Origin: JALORV01 sp963754065
Lineage (GTDB): Bacteria > Pseudomonadota > Gammaproteobacteria > Burkholderiales > Burkholderiaceae_F
Direction: 5' to 3'
DNA length: 64,000 nt
Assembly: GCA_963754065.1 (NCBI GenBank)
Contig: CAVWFH010000020.1
Span: forward strand, 144,127 to 208,126
The position numbers and the translations under genes were made by a program. Positions 43,190-51,943 of the stretch are shown here, in pieces; position 1 is the stretch's first letter, and the number at the start of each line of letters is the position of its first letter. The notes under the pieces were generated by a model, which searched no databases, was not told the DNA's origin, and was given only the letters and a program-made list of their open reading frames with translations.

Positions 43190-43240
43190 TCCTCGCTTCG
43201 CCAGTCGCCCCCCCCGCCGATCCACCCGGAGAAAGTCCCG

Positions 43241-44380
43241 ATGAACCGTCGCTCTTTGGTCACCGTCGTCGCCGCTGTTGCGCTGCTCGCCGCGTGCGGT
43301 AAGCCCGAGCCCGCGACTCCCAAGGCCGAGCCGGCCCAGGCCGCTAAGCAGGCGGAGGCGCCCAAGGCGGCCGAGCCGCTGAAGGTGGGGTTCGTCTACG
43401 TCAGCCCGGTCGGTGACGCCGGCTGGACGTCGCAGCACAATGCCGGACGGCTCGCGATGGAGAAGGCGCTCGGCGACAAGGTAAAGACGGCCTATGTCGA
43501 GAAGGTGCCGGAAGGCGCCGACGCCGAGCGCGTGATCCGCGACCTGGCACAGCAGGGCAACACGCTGATCTTCACAACCTCGTTCGGCTTCATGAACCCG
43601 ACCATCAAGGTCGCGGAGGAGTTTCCGAGCACGAAGTTCGAGCACGCCACCGGTTACAAGACGGCCCCCAACGTCAACACTTACAACGCGCGCTTCTACG
43701 AAGGCCGCTATCTCGCCGGCATGGTGGCCGGGAAGATGAGCAAGACCGGCACGCTCGGCTATGTGGCTGCATTCCCGATTCCCGAGGTTCTCCAGGGCAT
43801 CAACGCGTTCGCGCTCGGTGCGCGCACGGTGAACCCGAAGTCGCAGGTGCGAGTCGTGTGGGTCAACAGCTGGTACGACCCCGGCAAGGAGCGCGATGCG
43901 GCCAACACACTGATGGGGCAGGGCGCCGACGTCGTCACGCACCACACCGACTCGACCGCGACCGTCGCGGTGGCCGAGGAGAAGGGCAAGATGGCCATTG
44001 CCTACCACTCCGACATGCGAAAGTTCGGCCCCAACGCCCAGCTCGCGGCGGTGACCCACCACTGGGGCGACTACTACACGGCGCGCGCAAAAGCGGTGAT
44101 GGACGGCTCGTGGAAGGTTGCGCCGACCTGGGGTGGCATCAAGGAAGGCTTCATCAAGCTCGAGGGCCTGTCGGACAAGCTGCCGAAGGAGCTGGTGGAC
44201 GAAGTGAAGAAACGCGAAGACGAGATCCGCGCCGGCGCCTTCCATCCCTTCACCGGACCGCTGAAGACGAATGAAGGCAAGGACGTCATTGCCAGCGGTG
44301 CACTCAGCGACGAGCAACTCGGCAAGATGGATTACTACGTCACGGGCGTCGTCGGCAAGGTTCCGGTCGGCGGCAAATGA
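43241..44380 (+). CDS. BMP-family substrate-binding lipoprotein of the ABC importer
   Basis: 379-residue lipoprotein of the basic membrane protein/PnrA type. Signal and lipobox RRSLVTVVAAVALLAACG, then an Ala/Pro/Lys-rich tether (residues 20-45) and the binding fold starting KVGFVYVSPVGDAGWTSQHN, with FEHATGYKTAPNVN and YEGRYLAGMVAG. BMP proteins bind purine nucleosides or related compounds. It is the expected partner of the ATPase and permeases at 37713-41217. The thioesterase gene overlaps its stop. Confidence 0.92.
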   Translation: MNRRSLVTVVAAVALLAACGKPEPATPKAEPAQAAKQAEAPKAAEPLKVGFVYVSPVGDAGWTSQHNAGRLAMEKALGDKVKTAYVEKVPEGADAERVIRDLAQQGNTLIFTTSFGFMNPTIKVAEEFPSTKFEHATGYKTAPNVNTYNARFYEGRYLAGMVAGKMSKTGTLGYVAAFPIPEVLQGINAFALGARTVNPKSQVRVVWVNSWYDPGKERDAANTLMGQGADVVTHHTDSTATVAVAEEKGKMAIAYHSDMRKFGPNAQLAAVTHHWGDYYTARAKAVMDGSWKVAPTWGGIKEGFIKLEGLSDKLPKELVDEVKKREDEIRAGAFHPFTGPLKTNEGKDVIASGALSDEQLGKMDYYVTGVVGKVPVGGK

Positions 44381-44820
44381 GTGGCCAACGCGAAGCGTCC
44401 GACACGTCCGGGCCCCGCCCCACGACGGCGGAGCTCGATGGCGTGCTGGCGTCCACGCCGTTCCTGCAGCCCTATGGCTTCCGGGTGCAGGAGGCGAGCG
44501 AAGGCGAGTGCCGCGTGCATGTCCCGTTCGCACCGGCGCTGGAGCGCCCCGGCGGTATCGTCAGTGGCATGACGATCATGGGCGCAGCGGACGTGGCCAT
44601 GTGGCTCGCCATCATGACGCTGCGCGGCACCGGGGAGCACTGGGTCACCTCGGATATGAAGTCCGCTTTCTTGCGCAGCGCACGCGCTGAAGACTTCGTC
44701 TGCACGGCACGCGTTCTCAAGATCGGTCGGCGCTCGGCGTATGGAACGGCCGAGTGCCGCGGCGCGTCCTCAGGCCTCCTGGCTCACCACGTGCTCACCT
44801 ACCTGCGCGCCCCGGCCTGA
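44377..44820 (+). CDS. PaaI-type hotdog thioesterase
   Basis: 147-residue hotdog-fold thioesterase. The sequence PFLQPYGFRVQEASEGECRV, GIVSGMTIMGAADVAMWLA (active-site helix with Asp) and KSAFLRSARAED follows the PaaI/YbgC pattern; an Asp or Glu in the helix is the usual base. ATGA overlap with the BMP gene, so it is co-transcribed, but no functional link to transport is evident. Substrate is an acyl-CoA of unknown type. Confidence 0.85.
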   Translation: MSGQREASDTSGPRPTTAELDGVLASTPFLQPYGFRVQEASEGECRVHVPFAPALERPGGIVSGMTIMGAADVAMWLAIMTLRGTGEHWVTSDMKSAFLRSARAEDFVCTARVLKIGRRSAYGTAECRGASSGLLAHHVLTYLRAPA

Positions 44821-44838
44821 CTCGCGCAGGTGCCTGCC

Positions 44839-47199
44839 TCAGGCGGCGGTCTTGCGGCCGCGCGCGCCGGGCGCGTTGCGCTGGCGTGCCGAGCGACGGG
44901 CGGCCGGGACGCGCGCGGTCGATCGTTGCAACCTTGCGCGCAGCAGATCGACCATCGCGCGCTGCTCGGCGGTCGGCTTGAAGTCTTCAATGCGCGGATC
45001 GTCCATCAGACCGTCGACCAGGCGCAGCAGACGAACACGATCGTTCCGCGACGCCAGCAGCTTCGGCAGCGTCGCAAGCGCCTGCTCGGGCGCGTGGCGG
45101 ACGATCACTTCCTGTTCGCCGCGCAGCCGGCGCCATGCAGCCGGATCCAGGTCCGGCATCAGGCCGGCATAGTCGGCCATCAACTCCTTGCGCAGCGCGA
45201 GTCGCTCGAGCGGCATGGGCTCGCCGTGCCGCGCCAGCAGGGCACCGATGCGTACGGCAGCAGCGGCATACCCACCTTGCTCGATCGACGCCAGTGCCTG
45301 GCTGACCACTTCCCGGCTCGCGCCGGCGCGCGCGGCGGCGTCGGCTGAGGCCGCGCGCAGGTCCTCGGACATCGTTAGCGCGAACATCGAGCCGAAAGTC
45401 TGGAAGAACAGGGCCTCGCTGGTCGCATCGCGCACCGCGCGGTAGCAATCCAGCGTGGCGCTGATCATTTCCGATATGGCCTGCTCGGTCTGTCGCGGCA
45501 CCGACTCGCTATCGAGCGCTGCGCGCTGCTCGCGCACGGCCTCCGCGGTGGGGCCGAGCCAAGCAAGCCAGGGGTTGAGGTCCGAAAGTGACCAGCGCTC
45601 GACGCGCAGCGGGTTCATTTCGCGCATCAGCTTGGCGCTGGCTTCGTTCGAGGTGGCCTGCAGAAGCGGACGTGCAATCAGCTCGTAGGCCTTCTGGTTG
45701 AAGTCGGACACGCGCTCGACGGCCTCGAACGCAGCCTCGTCCTTGCGCTTGAAGCGGTTCAGGCGCTCGACGATCTCCTCGAGCCGGTGCTCTCGGAACT
45801 CCACTTCATACGCGGGCTTGCCGCCCTTGCCGGCGACATCCTTGATCGCCATGCCATAGAGCCCGGGAGCCAATGCCTCGATCGACTTCAGCACCGAGAC
45901 GATCTGGGCGTGCTCCTTCTTCGCGACGGCCCCTGATACGAAGATGCCGAGGTGACCCGCACTCTGGTGCAGCAGTCCAACGATGACCTGGCCGCGGGCC
46001 TTGATCTCGTCGGTGGAGCCGTAGACATCGGCGACCCAGTTGAAGGCCTGCTGCGGCGGCGTGATGTTGTCGCCCATCGAAGCGAACAGCACGATCGGCG
46101 AGCGGATCTCGCGCAGGTCGAAGACCTTGCCCGCGCCCGCCGCCGTCTCACCACTCCACAGCTTGTTGCCGACGAAGAGGTTCTGCGTGATCCATTCGAT
46201 CTCTTCGCGGTTCATCAGGTAAAAGCCACCCCACCACCGCTCGAACTCGAGAAATCGCGGAACCTCGGTGTCGATCTTGCTGTAGACCTTGTAGTACTTG
46301 TCCCAGAAGGTGTTGGCCGGATTCAGGTTCTCGAAGTTCTGCACCAGGTAGGCGCCGTCGAAGAGGCCTGCACCCATGTCCGAGGCCATCGACGACATCC
46401 AGGTGCCGCCCAGCATGCCGCCGGCGTAGCGCATCGGGTTGTCGCTCGGGCCGTCTTCCCAGCTGCCGCCCCAGTAGGACATCGGCGCGCCGTTGATGAC
46501 GATGGGGCCGGTGTCTTCGGGGTGTGAGGCGGCGAGCATCATCGCGGCCCAGCCACCCTGGCAGTTGCCGATAATCGCCGGCTTCGAACTCTTCGGGTGC
46601 AGCTCGCGCACGCGCTCGACAAAGCGGCGCTCGGCAGCGCAAACGTCGAGCAGGGTTTGGCCCGGCTCGGGCTGCGGGAAGAAGATCACGAAATAGACCG
46701 GATGGCCTTCGCGCAGCGCGACGCCGACCTGTGAGTCGTCCTTGAAGCCGCCGATGCCAGGCCCGTGGCCGGCGCGCGGATCGATGATCACGTACGGCCG
46801 GCGCTTCGGATCGACCGTCACCCCGGTCGGCGGCACGATACGCACCAGCGCATAGTTGACGGCGCGCTCAAGCGTGCGTCCGTCGAGCACCATCTCGTAG
46901 TCGAAACTGAGCACCGGCGGCATTCCAGCGCGTGTGTGCTCGACGTACTGGTTGCCGCGCTGGCGCATCGCGTCCAGGAACAGGATCCCGCGCTGCATTG
47001 AATCGACGGCGTAGCTGCTCCAGTCCCGCCAGACGTCAAGCGGCGAAGTAGCCGTCGCAAGATCCTGGATGTAGTCGTCGCGCACTTTCTTGACGCGTTC
47101 GTCGTAGTGCTCCATCGCCTTGCGCACGCGCGTCTGGTAGACCTGCGCGACCTTGGATGACACGTCCATCGATTTGGCCAGGTTCTTTCCGGTTTCCAT
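44839..47199 (-). CDS. DUF3141 alpha/beta-hydrolase protein (PHA-synthase-related)
   Basis: 786-residue protein with an alpha/beta hydrolase core: GNCQGGWAAMMLAAS carries a cysteine at the nucleophile site, as in polyhydroxyalkanoate synthases (GXCXG), with IDPRAGHGPGIGGFK before it and SAGHLGIFVSG holding the possible catalytic histidine. N- and C-terminal helical regions extend beyond the core; the C-terminus is Arg-rich. ATG at 47199 is preferred because GCGAGGAAACC precedes it; a GTG at 47235, overlapping the fabI stop, is the alternative. Last gene of the pta-ackA-fabI operon. Enzymatic role not established. Confidence 0.85.
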   Translation of the reverse strand: METGKNLAKSMDVSSKVAQVYQTRVRKAMEHYDERVKKVRDDYIQDLATATSPLDVWRDWSSYAVDSMQRGILFLDAMRQRGNQYVEHTRAGMPPVLSFDYEMVLDGRTLERAVNYALVRIVPPTGVTVDPKRRPYVIIDPRAGHGPGIGGFKDDSQVGVALREGHPVYFVIFFPQPEPGQTLLDVCAAERRFVERVRELHPKSSKPAIIGNCQGGWAAMMLAASHPEDTGPIVINGAPMSYWGGSWEDGPSDNPMRYAGGMLGGTWMSSMASDMGAGLFDGAYLVQNFENLNPANTFWDKYYKVYSKIDTEVPRFLEFERWWGGFYLMNREEIEWITQNLFVGNKLWSGETAAGAGKVFDLREIRSPIVLFASMGDNITPPQQAFNWVADVYGSTDEIKARGQVIVGLLHQSAGHLGIFVSGAVAKKEHAQIVSVLKSIEALAPGLYGMAIKDVAGKGGKPAYEVEFREHRLEEIVERLNRFKRKDEAAFEAVERVSDFNQKAYELIARPLLQATSNEASAKLMREMNPLRVERWSLSDLNPWLAWLGPTAEAVREQRAALDSESVPRQTEQAISEMISATLDCYRAVRDATSEALFFQTFGSMFALTMSEDLRAASADAAARAGASREVVSQALASIEQGGYAAAAVRIGALLARHGEPMPLERLALRKELMADYAGLMPDLDPAAWRRLRGEQEVIVRHAPEQALATLPKLLASRNDRVRLLRLVDGLMDDPRIEDFKPTAEQRAMVDLLRARLQRSTARVPAARRSARQRNAPGARGRKTAA

Positions 47200-47231
47200 G
47201 GTTTCCTCGCTGATTCGTTCAGGCGTGACAC

Positions 47232-48014
47232 TCACGCCATGATGTGGACGCCGCCGTCCACGTAGACGGTCTCGCCACTGATGCGCCGCGCGTAGGGTGT
47301 GGCGAGGTAGGCGCAGGCGAAGCCGACGTCCATGATGTCGACCAACTCACCGAGCGGCGCCTTCTGCGCGGCCTCGGTGAGCAGCAGGTCGAAGTCCTTG
47401 AGCCCAGAGGCCGCGCGTGTCTTCAGCGGACCGGGTGACATCGCGTGCACGCGAATGCCCTTTGGCCCCAACTCGTACGCCAGATAGCGGCACGATGCCT
47501 CCAGCGCGGCCTTCACCGGCCCCATTACGTTGTAGTTCGGCACCACCCGATTGGCGCCGTAGTAGCTCATTGCGAACATCGTGCCGCCGTCTTTCATCAG
47601 CGGCACGGCCAGGCGCGCCATGCGGATGAACGAGTGGCACGAGATGTCGACCGACTTGGCGAAGCCTTCTGCCGACGAATTCAGCAGTCCGCCCTGCAGG
47701 TCATCCTTCGGTGCCCATGCGATCGAGTGCACGAGGATGTCGAGTCTGCCCCACTGCTGTTCGATCGCCGCAAACACGCCTTCGAGCTGTCCCGGAATGC
47801 TGACATCGAGCGGCAGGAAGATCGTCGACCCGAGTTCGCGTGCCAGCGGCTCGACGTGCGGACGCGCTTTCTCGTTCAGATAGGTCACCGCAACGTCCGC
47901 ACCGAGTTCGCGGAACGCCTTGGCGCAGCCCCAGGCGATCGAGTGTTCGTTGGCGATGCCGACGACGAGCGCCTTGGTTCCACTCAGCACCGGTTGGGGA
48001 ATTCGTAGTGTCAT
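47232..48014 (-). CDS. fabI: enoyl-ACP reductase FabI
   Basis: NADH-dependent enoyl-ACP reductase of 260 residues, last step of each fatty acid elongation round. The SDR-like cofactor region reads VVGIANEHSIAWGCAKAF, the catalytic Tyr-X6-Lys is in SYYGANRVVPNYNVMGPVKAAL, and SGETVYVDGGVHIMA closes the protein. The spacing of the Tyr and Lys matches FabI, not FabG. It lies between ackA and the DUF3141 gene; many genomes have a second fabI elsewhere, so this may be an accessory copy. Confidence 0.93.
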   Translation of the reverse strand: MTLRIPQPVLSGTKALVVGIANEHSIAWGCAKAFRELGADVAVTYLNEKARPHVEPLARELGSTIFLPLDVSIPGQLEGVFAAIEQQWGRLDILVHSIAWAPKDDLQGGLLNSSAEGFAKSVDISCHSFIRMARLAVPLMKDGGTMFAMSYYGANRVVPNYNVMGPVKAALEASCRYLAYELGPKGIRVHAMSPGPLKTRAASGLKDFDLLLTEAAQKAPLGELVDIMDVGFACAYLATPYARRISGETVYVDGGVHIMA

Positions 48015-48028
48015 GGCCGTTGCGTCCT

Positions 48029-49213
48029 TCAGTGCGCCAGCAGTCGCTCCGTGTGGCGCGCGATCATCAGTTCCTCGTTGGTCGGAATCGCCCAGGCTGC
48101 GACTCGACTCGCGGCCGTCGAGATGCGCGGTCCGCCGCCCTTGTTCGCAGCGACGTCAAGTTCGACGCCGAGCCAGGCGGCTGCCCGGCAGATCCGCGCG
48201 CGGATCGCGGCGGAGTTCTCGCCCACACCCGCCGTGAACACGATCGCATCCAATCCGCCCAGCGCGGCGGCGAGCGACCCCAGTTCGCGTCCGATGCGAT
48301 AGACAAAGAGGTCGACCGCGAGTTTCGCGCGGGGTTCCGGGCTGGCCAGCAGCGTGCGCATGTCGCTCGCAACGCCCGAGACTCCGAGCAGTCCCGATTG
48401 CTGGTAGAGCAGCTTTTCGACCGCGCGAGCATCCATGCCGCGCTCGTCCATCAGGTAGAGCACCACGCCCGGGTCGAGGTTGCCGGTACGCGTGCCCATC
48501 GGCAGGCCATCGACGGCGGTGAAGCCCATCGTTGAAGCGACGCTCTTTCCGCCATCGAGCGCACACATACTGGCGCCGTTGCCCAGGTGCAGCACGACGG
48601 TACGGCCCTGCGCGGCATTCGCATCGATGCCCGGCAGCACCGAGGCGATGTATTCGTAGCTCAGCCCGTGGAAGCCATAGCGGCGAACGCCTTGCTCGTG
48701 CAGCTCGTAGGGCAGCGCGAACATCTGCGCGATCTCGGGATTAGTGCGGTGAAACGCGGTGTCGAAGCAGGCGACCTGCGGCACGTCGGGCGAACGATGC
48801 AGCACGGCGCGTATCGCGGCGAGGTTGTGCGGCTGGTGCAGCGGAGCCAACGGTACAAACTTGTCGAGTGCGGCCAGCACCGTTTCGTCGACCTGAACCG
48901 GGTGCGTGTACTCCATGCCTCCATGCACGACGCGGTGTCCGACGCCGATCAACATCACACCGTCTGCACGCCCGCGCAGGAACTCGAACAGATGCGCGAG
49001 CGCGCCTTCATGGCCCAACTTCGTACCCGCGGGCCAGGAATTCTCGCTGACCCGGTCACCGGCTGCATCCTTTGCGGTGAAGCGCGGTTCGCTGAACAGT
49101 GCTTCGACCTGACCGCGAAGGCGCAGGTCCAGCGTTCCACTTTCCTTGAAGAACACCGAGAACTTGACACTCGACGAGCCAGCGTTGAGTACGACGATGG
49201 CCTGTTTCGACAT
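48029..49213 (-). CDS. ackA: acetate kinase
   Basis: 394-residue ASKHA-fold kinase interconverting acetyl phosphate and acetate with ATP. N-terminal VLNAGSSSVKFSVF, GHRVVHGG, the LHLGNGASMCA phosphate loop and MGFTAVDGLPMGTRTGNLDPG are present. It starts eight bases after the phosphotransacetylase stop. With its neighbour it can make ATP from acetyl-CoA or assimilate acetate. Confidence 0.96.
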   Translation of the reverse strand: MSKQAIVVLNAGSSSVKFSVFFKESGTLDLRLRGQVEALFSEPRFTAKDAAGDRVSENSWPAGTKLGHEGALAHLFEFLRGRADGVMLIGVGHRVVHGGMEYTHPVQVDETVLAALDKFVPLAPLHQPHNLAAIRAVLHRSPDVPQVACFDTAFHRTNPEIAQMFALPYELHEQGVRRYGFHGLSYEYIASVLPGIDANAAQGRTVVLHLGNGASMCALDGGKSVASTMGFTAVDGLPMGTRTGNLDPGVVLYLMDERGMDARAVEKLLYQQSGLLGVSGVASDMRTLLASPEPRAKLAVDLFVYRIGRELGSLAAALGGLDAIVFTAGVGENSAAIRARICRAAAWLGVELDVAANKGGGPRISTAASRVAAWAIPTNEELMIARHTERLLAH

Positions 49214-49221
49214 GTCAGCTC

Positions 49222-50160
49222 TCAGCTCACGGCCTTAGCCAGCGCTTCGCGGCGCGCGCGGGCCACCAGCACGGCCACGGCGCACGACGCCTGCCGCGTC
49301 AGTTCCGAGTCGGCACGGCTTGTCAGGATGATCGGCACCCTGGCACCGAGCACGATACCGGCGGCGTCGGCGCCGGCGAGGAACGACAGGCTCTTGGCAA
49401 GCATGTTGCCGGCCTCGAGGTCCGGCACGATCAGCACGTTGGCACGACCGGCGACGGGCGAGTCGATCTTCTTGATCTCCGCGGCGGCCAGGCTGATCGC
49501 GTTGTCGAGCGCCAGCGGACCATCCAGTACGGCGCCGGTGATCTGCTTGCGATCGGCCATTTTGCACAACGCAGCGGCCTCGACCGTCGACGGCACTTTT
49601 GGGTTGACCGTTTCCATCGCCGACAGGATTGCGACGCGCACTTCCGCGAACTGCAGCGCGTGCGCCAGGTCGATCGCGTTTTGCACGATGTCGACCTTGT
49701 CCTCCAGTGTGGGCATGATGTTGACGGCCGCGTCCGAAATGATCAGCGGATCCTCGTAGGCCGGGACGTCCATCACGAAGCAGTGGCTGACGCGGCGCGA
49801 CGTGCGCAGGCCATTTTCACGGCGCACGACCGCGCCCATCAGCTCGTCGGTGTGCAGGCTGCCTTTCATGATGGCCTCGGCCTGGCCACTCAGCACCAGT
49901 TCGACTGCTTTGTCGGCCGCGGCATGGCTGTGCGGCACATCGACGATCGGATAGGCAGAGATGTCGATGTCGGCCTTGCGAGCCGCCTCGCGGATCTTGT
50001 CCTGCGGACCGATCAGGATCGGCGTGATCAGCCCCAGCCGGGCTGCGCCGATGGCACCCTCGATGGAGGCCTCATCGCAGGGATGTACGACCGCAGTCGG
50101 GGTGGGAGGCAGGCCCTTGCAGGCGTCGAGCAGGCGTTGGTACTTGGCGTGGTTGTTCAT
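49222..50160 (-). CDS. phosphate acetyl/butyryltransferase
   Basis: 312-residue phosphotransacylase that exchanges CoA for phosphate on acetyl-CoA (or butyryl-CoA). Motifs: GLITPILIGPQ, MKGSLHTDELMGAVV, SHCFVMDVPAYEDPLIISDAAVN and VLIVPDLEAGNMLAKSLSFL, typical of the short Pta/Ptb type without the DRTGG or enoyl-CoA hydratase domain. ATG at 50160 gives MNNHAKYQRLLDAC; the open frame upstream is not supported. First gene of the leftward operon with ackA, fabI and the DUF3141 gene. Substrate chain length is not decided. Confidence 0.88.
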   Translation of the reverse strand: MNNHAKYQRLLDACKGLPPTPTAVVHPCDEASIEGAIGAARLGLITPILIGPQDKIREAARKADIDISAYPIVDVPHSHAAADKAVELVLSGQAEAIMKGSLHTDELMGAVVRRENGLRTSRRVSHCFVMDVPAYEDPLIISDAAVNIMPTLEDKVDIVQNAIDLAHALQFAEVRVAILSAMETVNPKVPSTVEAAALCKMADRKQITGAVLDGPLALDNAISLAAAEIKKIDSPVAGRANVLIVPDLEAGNMLAKSLSFLAGADAAGIVLGARVPIILTSRADSELTRQASCAVAVLVARARREALAKAVS

Positions 50161-50413
50161 GGGTCGGAGGTGCGAGTTACAGCCAGGGATGGCGCGGATA
50201 TTGCAGCGCACCATACCACTATAGACCAGTCCACGTTACCGGGTCATTTCTGGATAGCACTGCTCTGATGTGGCGCAAGTGCACTTGCAGGGCGAATGTC
50301 GTTGCCGACGATGGCACCGCGGGCATCGAGTGGATATATTCGCCCCTCGGCCGGACAAGAAGAACATCAAGTCACTTCGACCGACGCCGGCGGCGTCGAG
50401 GGGGAAGGTACGC

Positions 50414-51943
50414 ATGGCCTGCGGGAATCGACGTTCGGCACTGGTCGCCATGGTCATGGCCCTGGGCATGCTCGGTGCCTGCAATCGCAATGCGTCGGCA
50501 CCGCCCGTTCGTCCCACACCGGAGGTGACGACGGTCACGGCAGCGCTACGCGATGTCCCGATGACATTCGAGTATCTGGCCCAGACGCAAAGCTCGCAGC
50601 AGGTCAATATCCAGGCGCGCGTCAGCGGCTTCCTGGACAAGCGCGTCTACACCGAGGGCGATGTGGTCCGCGCGGGCCAGGTCCTGTTCCAGATGGACCC
50701 CAAGCCGCTGCAGGCGCAGGCCGATGCGGCACAGGCGCAACTCAACAACGCGCAGGCTGCCCTCGATGTTGCGAAATTCAACCTCGACCGCATCAAGCCG
50801 TTGTCCGAGCAGAAGGCGATGTCGCAGAAAGACCTGGACGACGCGAACGGCCAGTACCTGTCGTCTAAGGCGAACGTCGACCAAGCGCGAGCCAACCTGG
50901 AAGCAGCGAAGCTGAATCTCTCCTACGCGACGATCACCTCACCGATCACCGGGGTCACCGGCAACGCAATCGTTGCCGATGGCACGTACGTGAGTTCGTC
51001 GAATAGCCAGCTGACGACGGTGGCCGCGCTGTCGCCGATGTGGGTGACGTTCAGCCTGTCCGAAGCCGACGCACTGCGCTATCGCGAGGACATCGAACGC
51101 GGCACGCTGAAGCGGCCGGCCGGCGGGCAGTACACGGTCGAGATCGTGCTGGCTGACGGCACGGTGTTTCCGGAAGCCGGCCGCATCACGTTCAGCGATC
51201 CAGGCTTCAACAGCCAGACCGGCACCTTCAGCGTACGTGTGCAGGTTGCCAATCCGCAGGGCCTGCTGCGGCCCAACCAGTTTGTGCGTGTGAAGCTCAA
51301 AGGCGCCACGCGACCGAATGCCCAGGTCGTACCGCTGCGCGCAGTGCAGCAGGGCCCGAAGGGGCACTTCGTCTGGGTGATCGGCAAGGAAAACACGGTC
51401 GACATGCGGCCGGTGACTGTTGGCCCGTGGATCGGTGAGGATTGGCTGATTACCGGGGGACTCGACGCGGCGAGCGTCGTCGTGGTCGACGGCACGCTGA
51501 CGCTCACATCGGGTGCCGCGGTGAAGCCGCGGCCGCTCACCGCGGTGGCCGCTGCACCGGCCACCGCGCCGGCCGCAGCACCTGCGGCGGCAGCGATGAC
51601 CCGTGCGCCCGACTCGCCGAAGCAATCCGTACTGCCGGCGCGCATCTATTTCGCGACCGGCTCGGCAGCGCTGGATCCGAACGCGCGCGAGGCGCTGCGC
51701 AGCATCGGCAACGGGCTGACGGGAACGCCCTACGTCGTCGACATCACGGGCTATGTCGATGCGCAAGGCCCGGCAACGAAGAACCGGACCTTGGCCGAGC
51801 TGCGCGCGAAGGCGGTGCGCGATGCCCTGGTCGCGACCGGAGTCCCGTCGGAACGGCTGCGCCTGGTACCGCCCGCCAGCCTCGTCGGCCACACCGATCC
51901 GACGCAGGCGCGTCGCGTCGACGTTGCCTTGTCCGCACGCTGA
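50414..51943 (+). CDS. RND efflux adaptor fused to a C-terminal OmpA-like domain
   Basis: 509-residue lipoprotein. Signal and lipobox (SALVAMVMALGMLGAC) come first. Residues ~40-370 form a standard MexE/AcrA-type adaptor (VNIQARVSGFLDKRVYTEGD, coiled-coil hairpin, ATITSPITGVTGNAIV, barrel domains). An Ala/Pro linker (about residues 377-398) leads to an OmpA-like peptidoglycan-binding domain at ~410-509: IYFATGSAALD, GYVDAQGPATKNRTLAELRA and a final TQARRVDVAL. The Asp, Asn and Arg that bind diaminopimelate appear conserved. This fusion is unusual. ATG at 50414 follows GGGAAGGT. Its stop overlaps the pump start. Confidence 0.88.
   Translation: MACGNRRSALVAMVMALGMLGACNRNASAPPVRPTPEVTTVTAALRDVPMTFEYLAQTQSSQQVNIQARVSGFLDKRVYTEGDVVRAGQVLFQMDPKPLQAQADAAQAQLNNAQAALDVAKFNLDRIKPLSEQKAMSQKDLDDANGQYLSSKANVDQARANLEAAKLNLSYATITSPITGVTGNAIVADGTYVSSSNSQLTTVAALSPMWVTFSLSEADALRYREDIERGTLKRPAGGQYTVEIVLADGTVFPEAGRITFSDPGFNSQTGTFSVRVQVANPQGLLRPNQFVRVKLKGATRPNAQVVPLRAVQQGPKGHFVWVIGKENTVDMRPVTVGPWIGEDWLITGGLDAASVVVVDGTLTLTSGAAVKPRPLTAVAAAPATAPAAAPAAAAMTRAPDSPKQSVLPARIYFATGSAALDPNAREALRSIGNGLTGTPYVVDITGYVDAQGPATKNRTLAELRAKAVRDALVATGVPSERLRLVPPASLVGHTDPTQARRVDVALSAR

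Noticed and set aside
50201..50225. Promoter TTGCAG/TATAGA upstream of the adaptor gene
   Set aside because: The spacing is only 13 bases and the site is nearly 200 bases from the start codon, so it is not supported.
50270..50413. 48-residue extension before the OmpA-fused adaptor
   Set aside because: It is Arg/His/Cys-rich with no signal peptide, whereas ATG 50414 gives a proper lipoprotein signal and has a ribosome-binding site.
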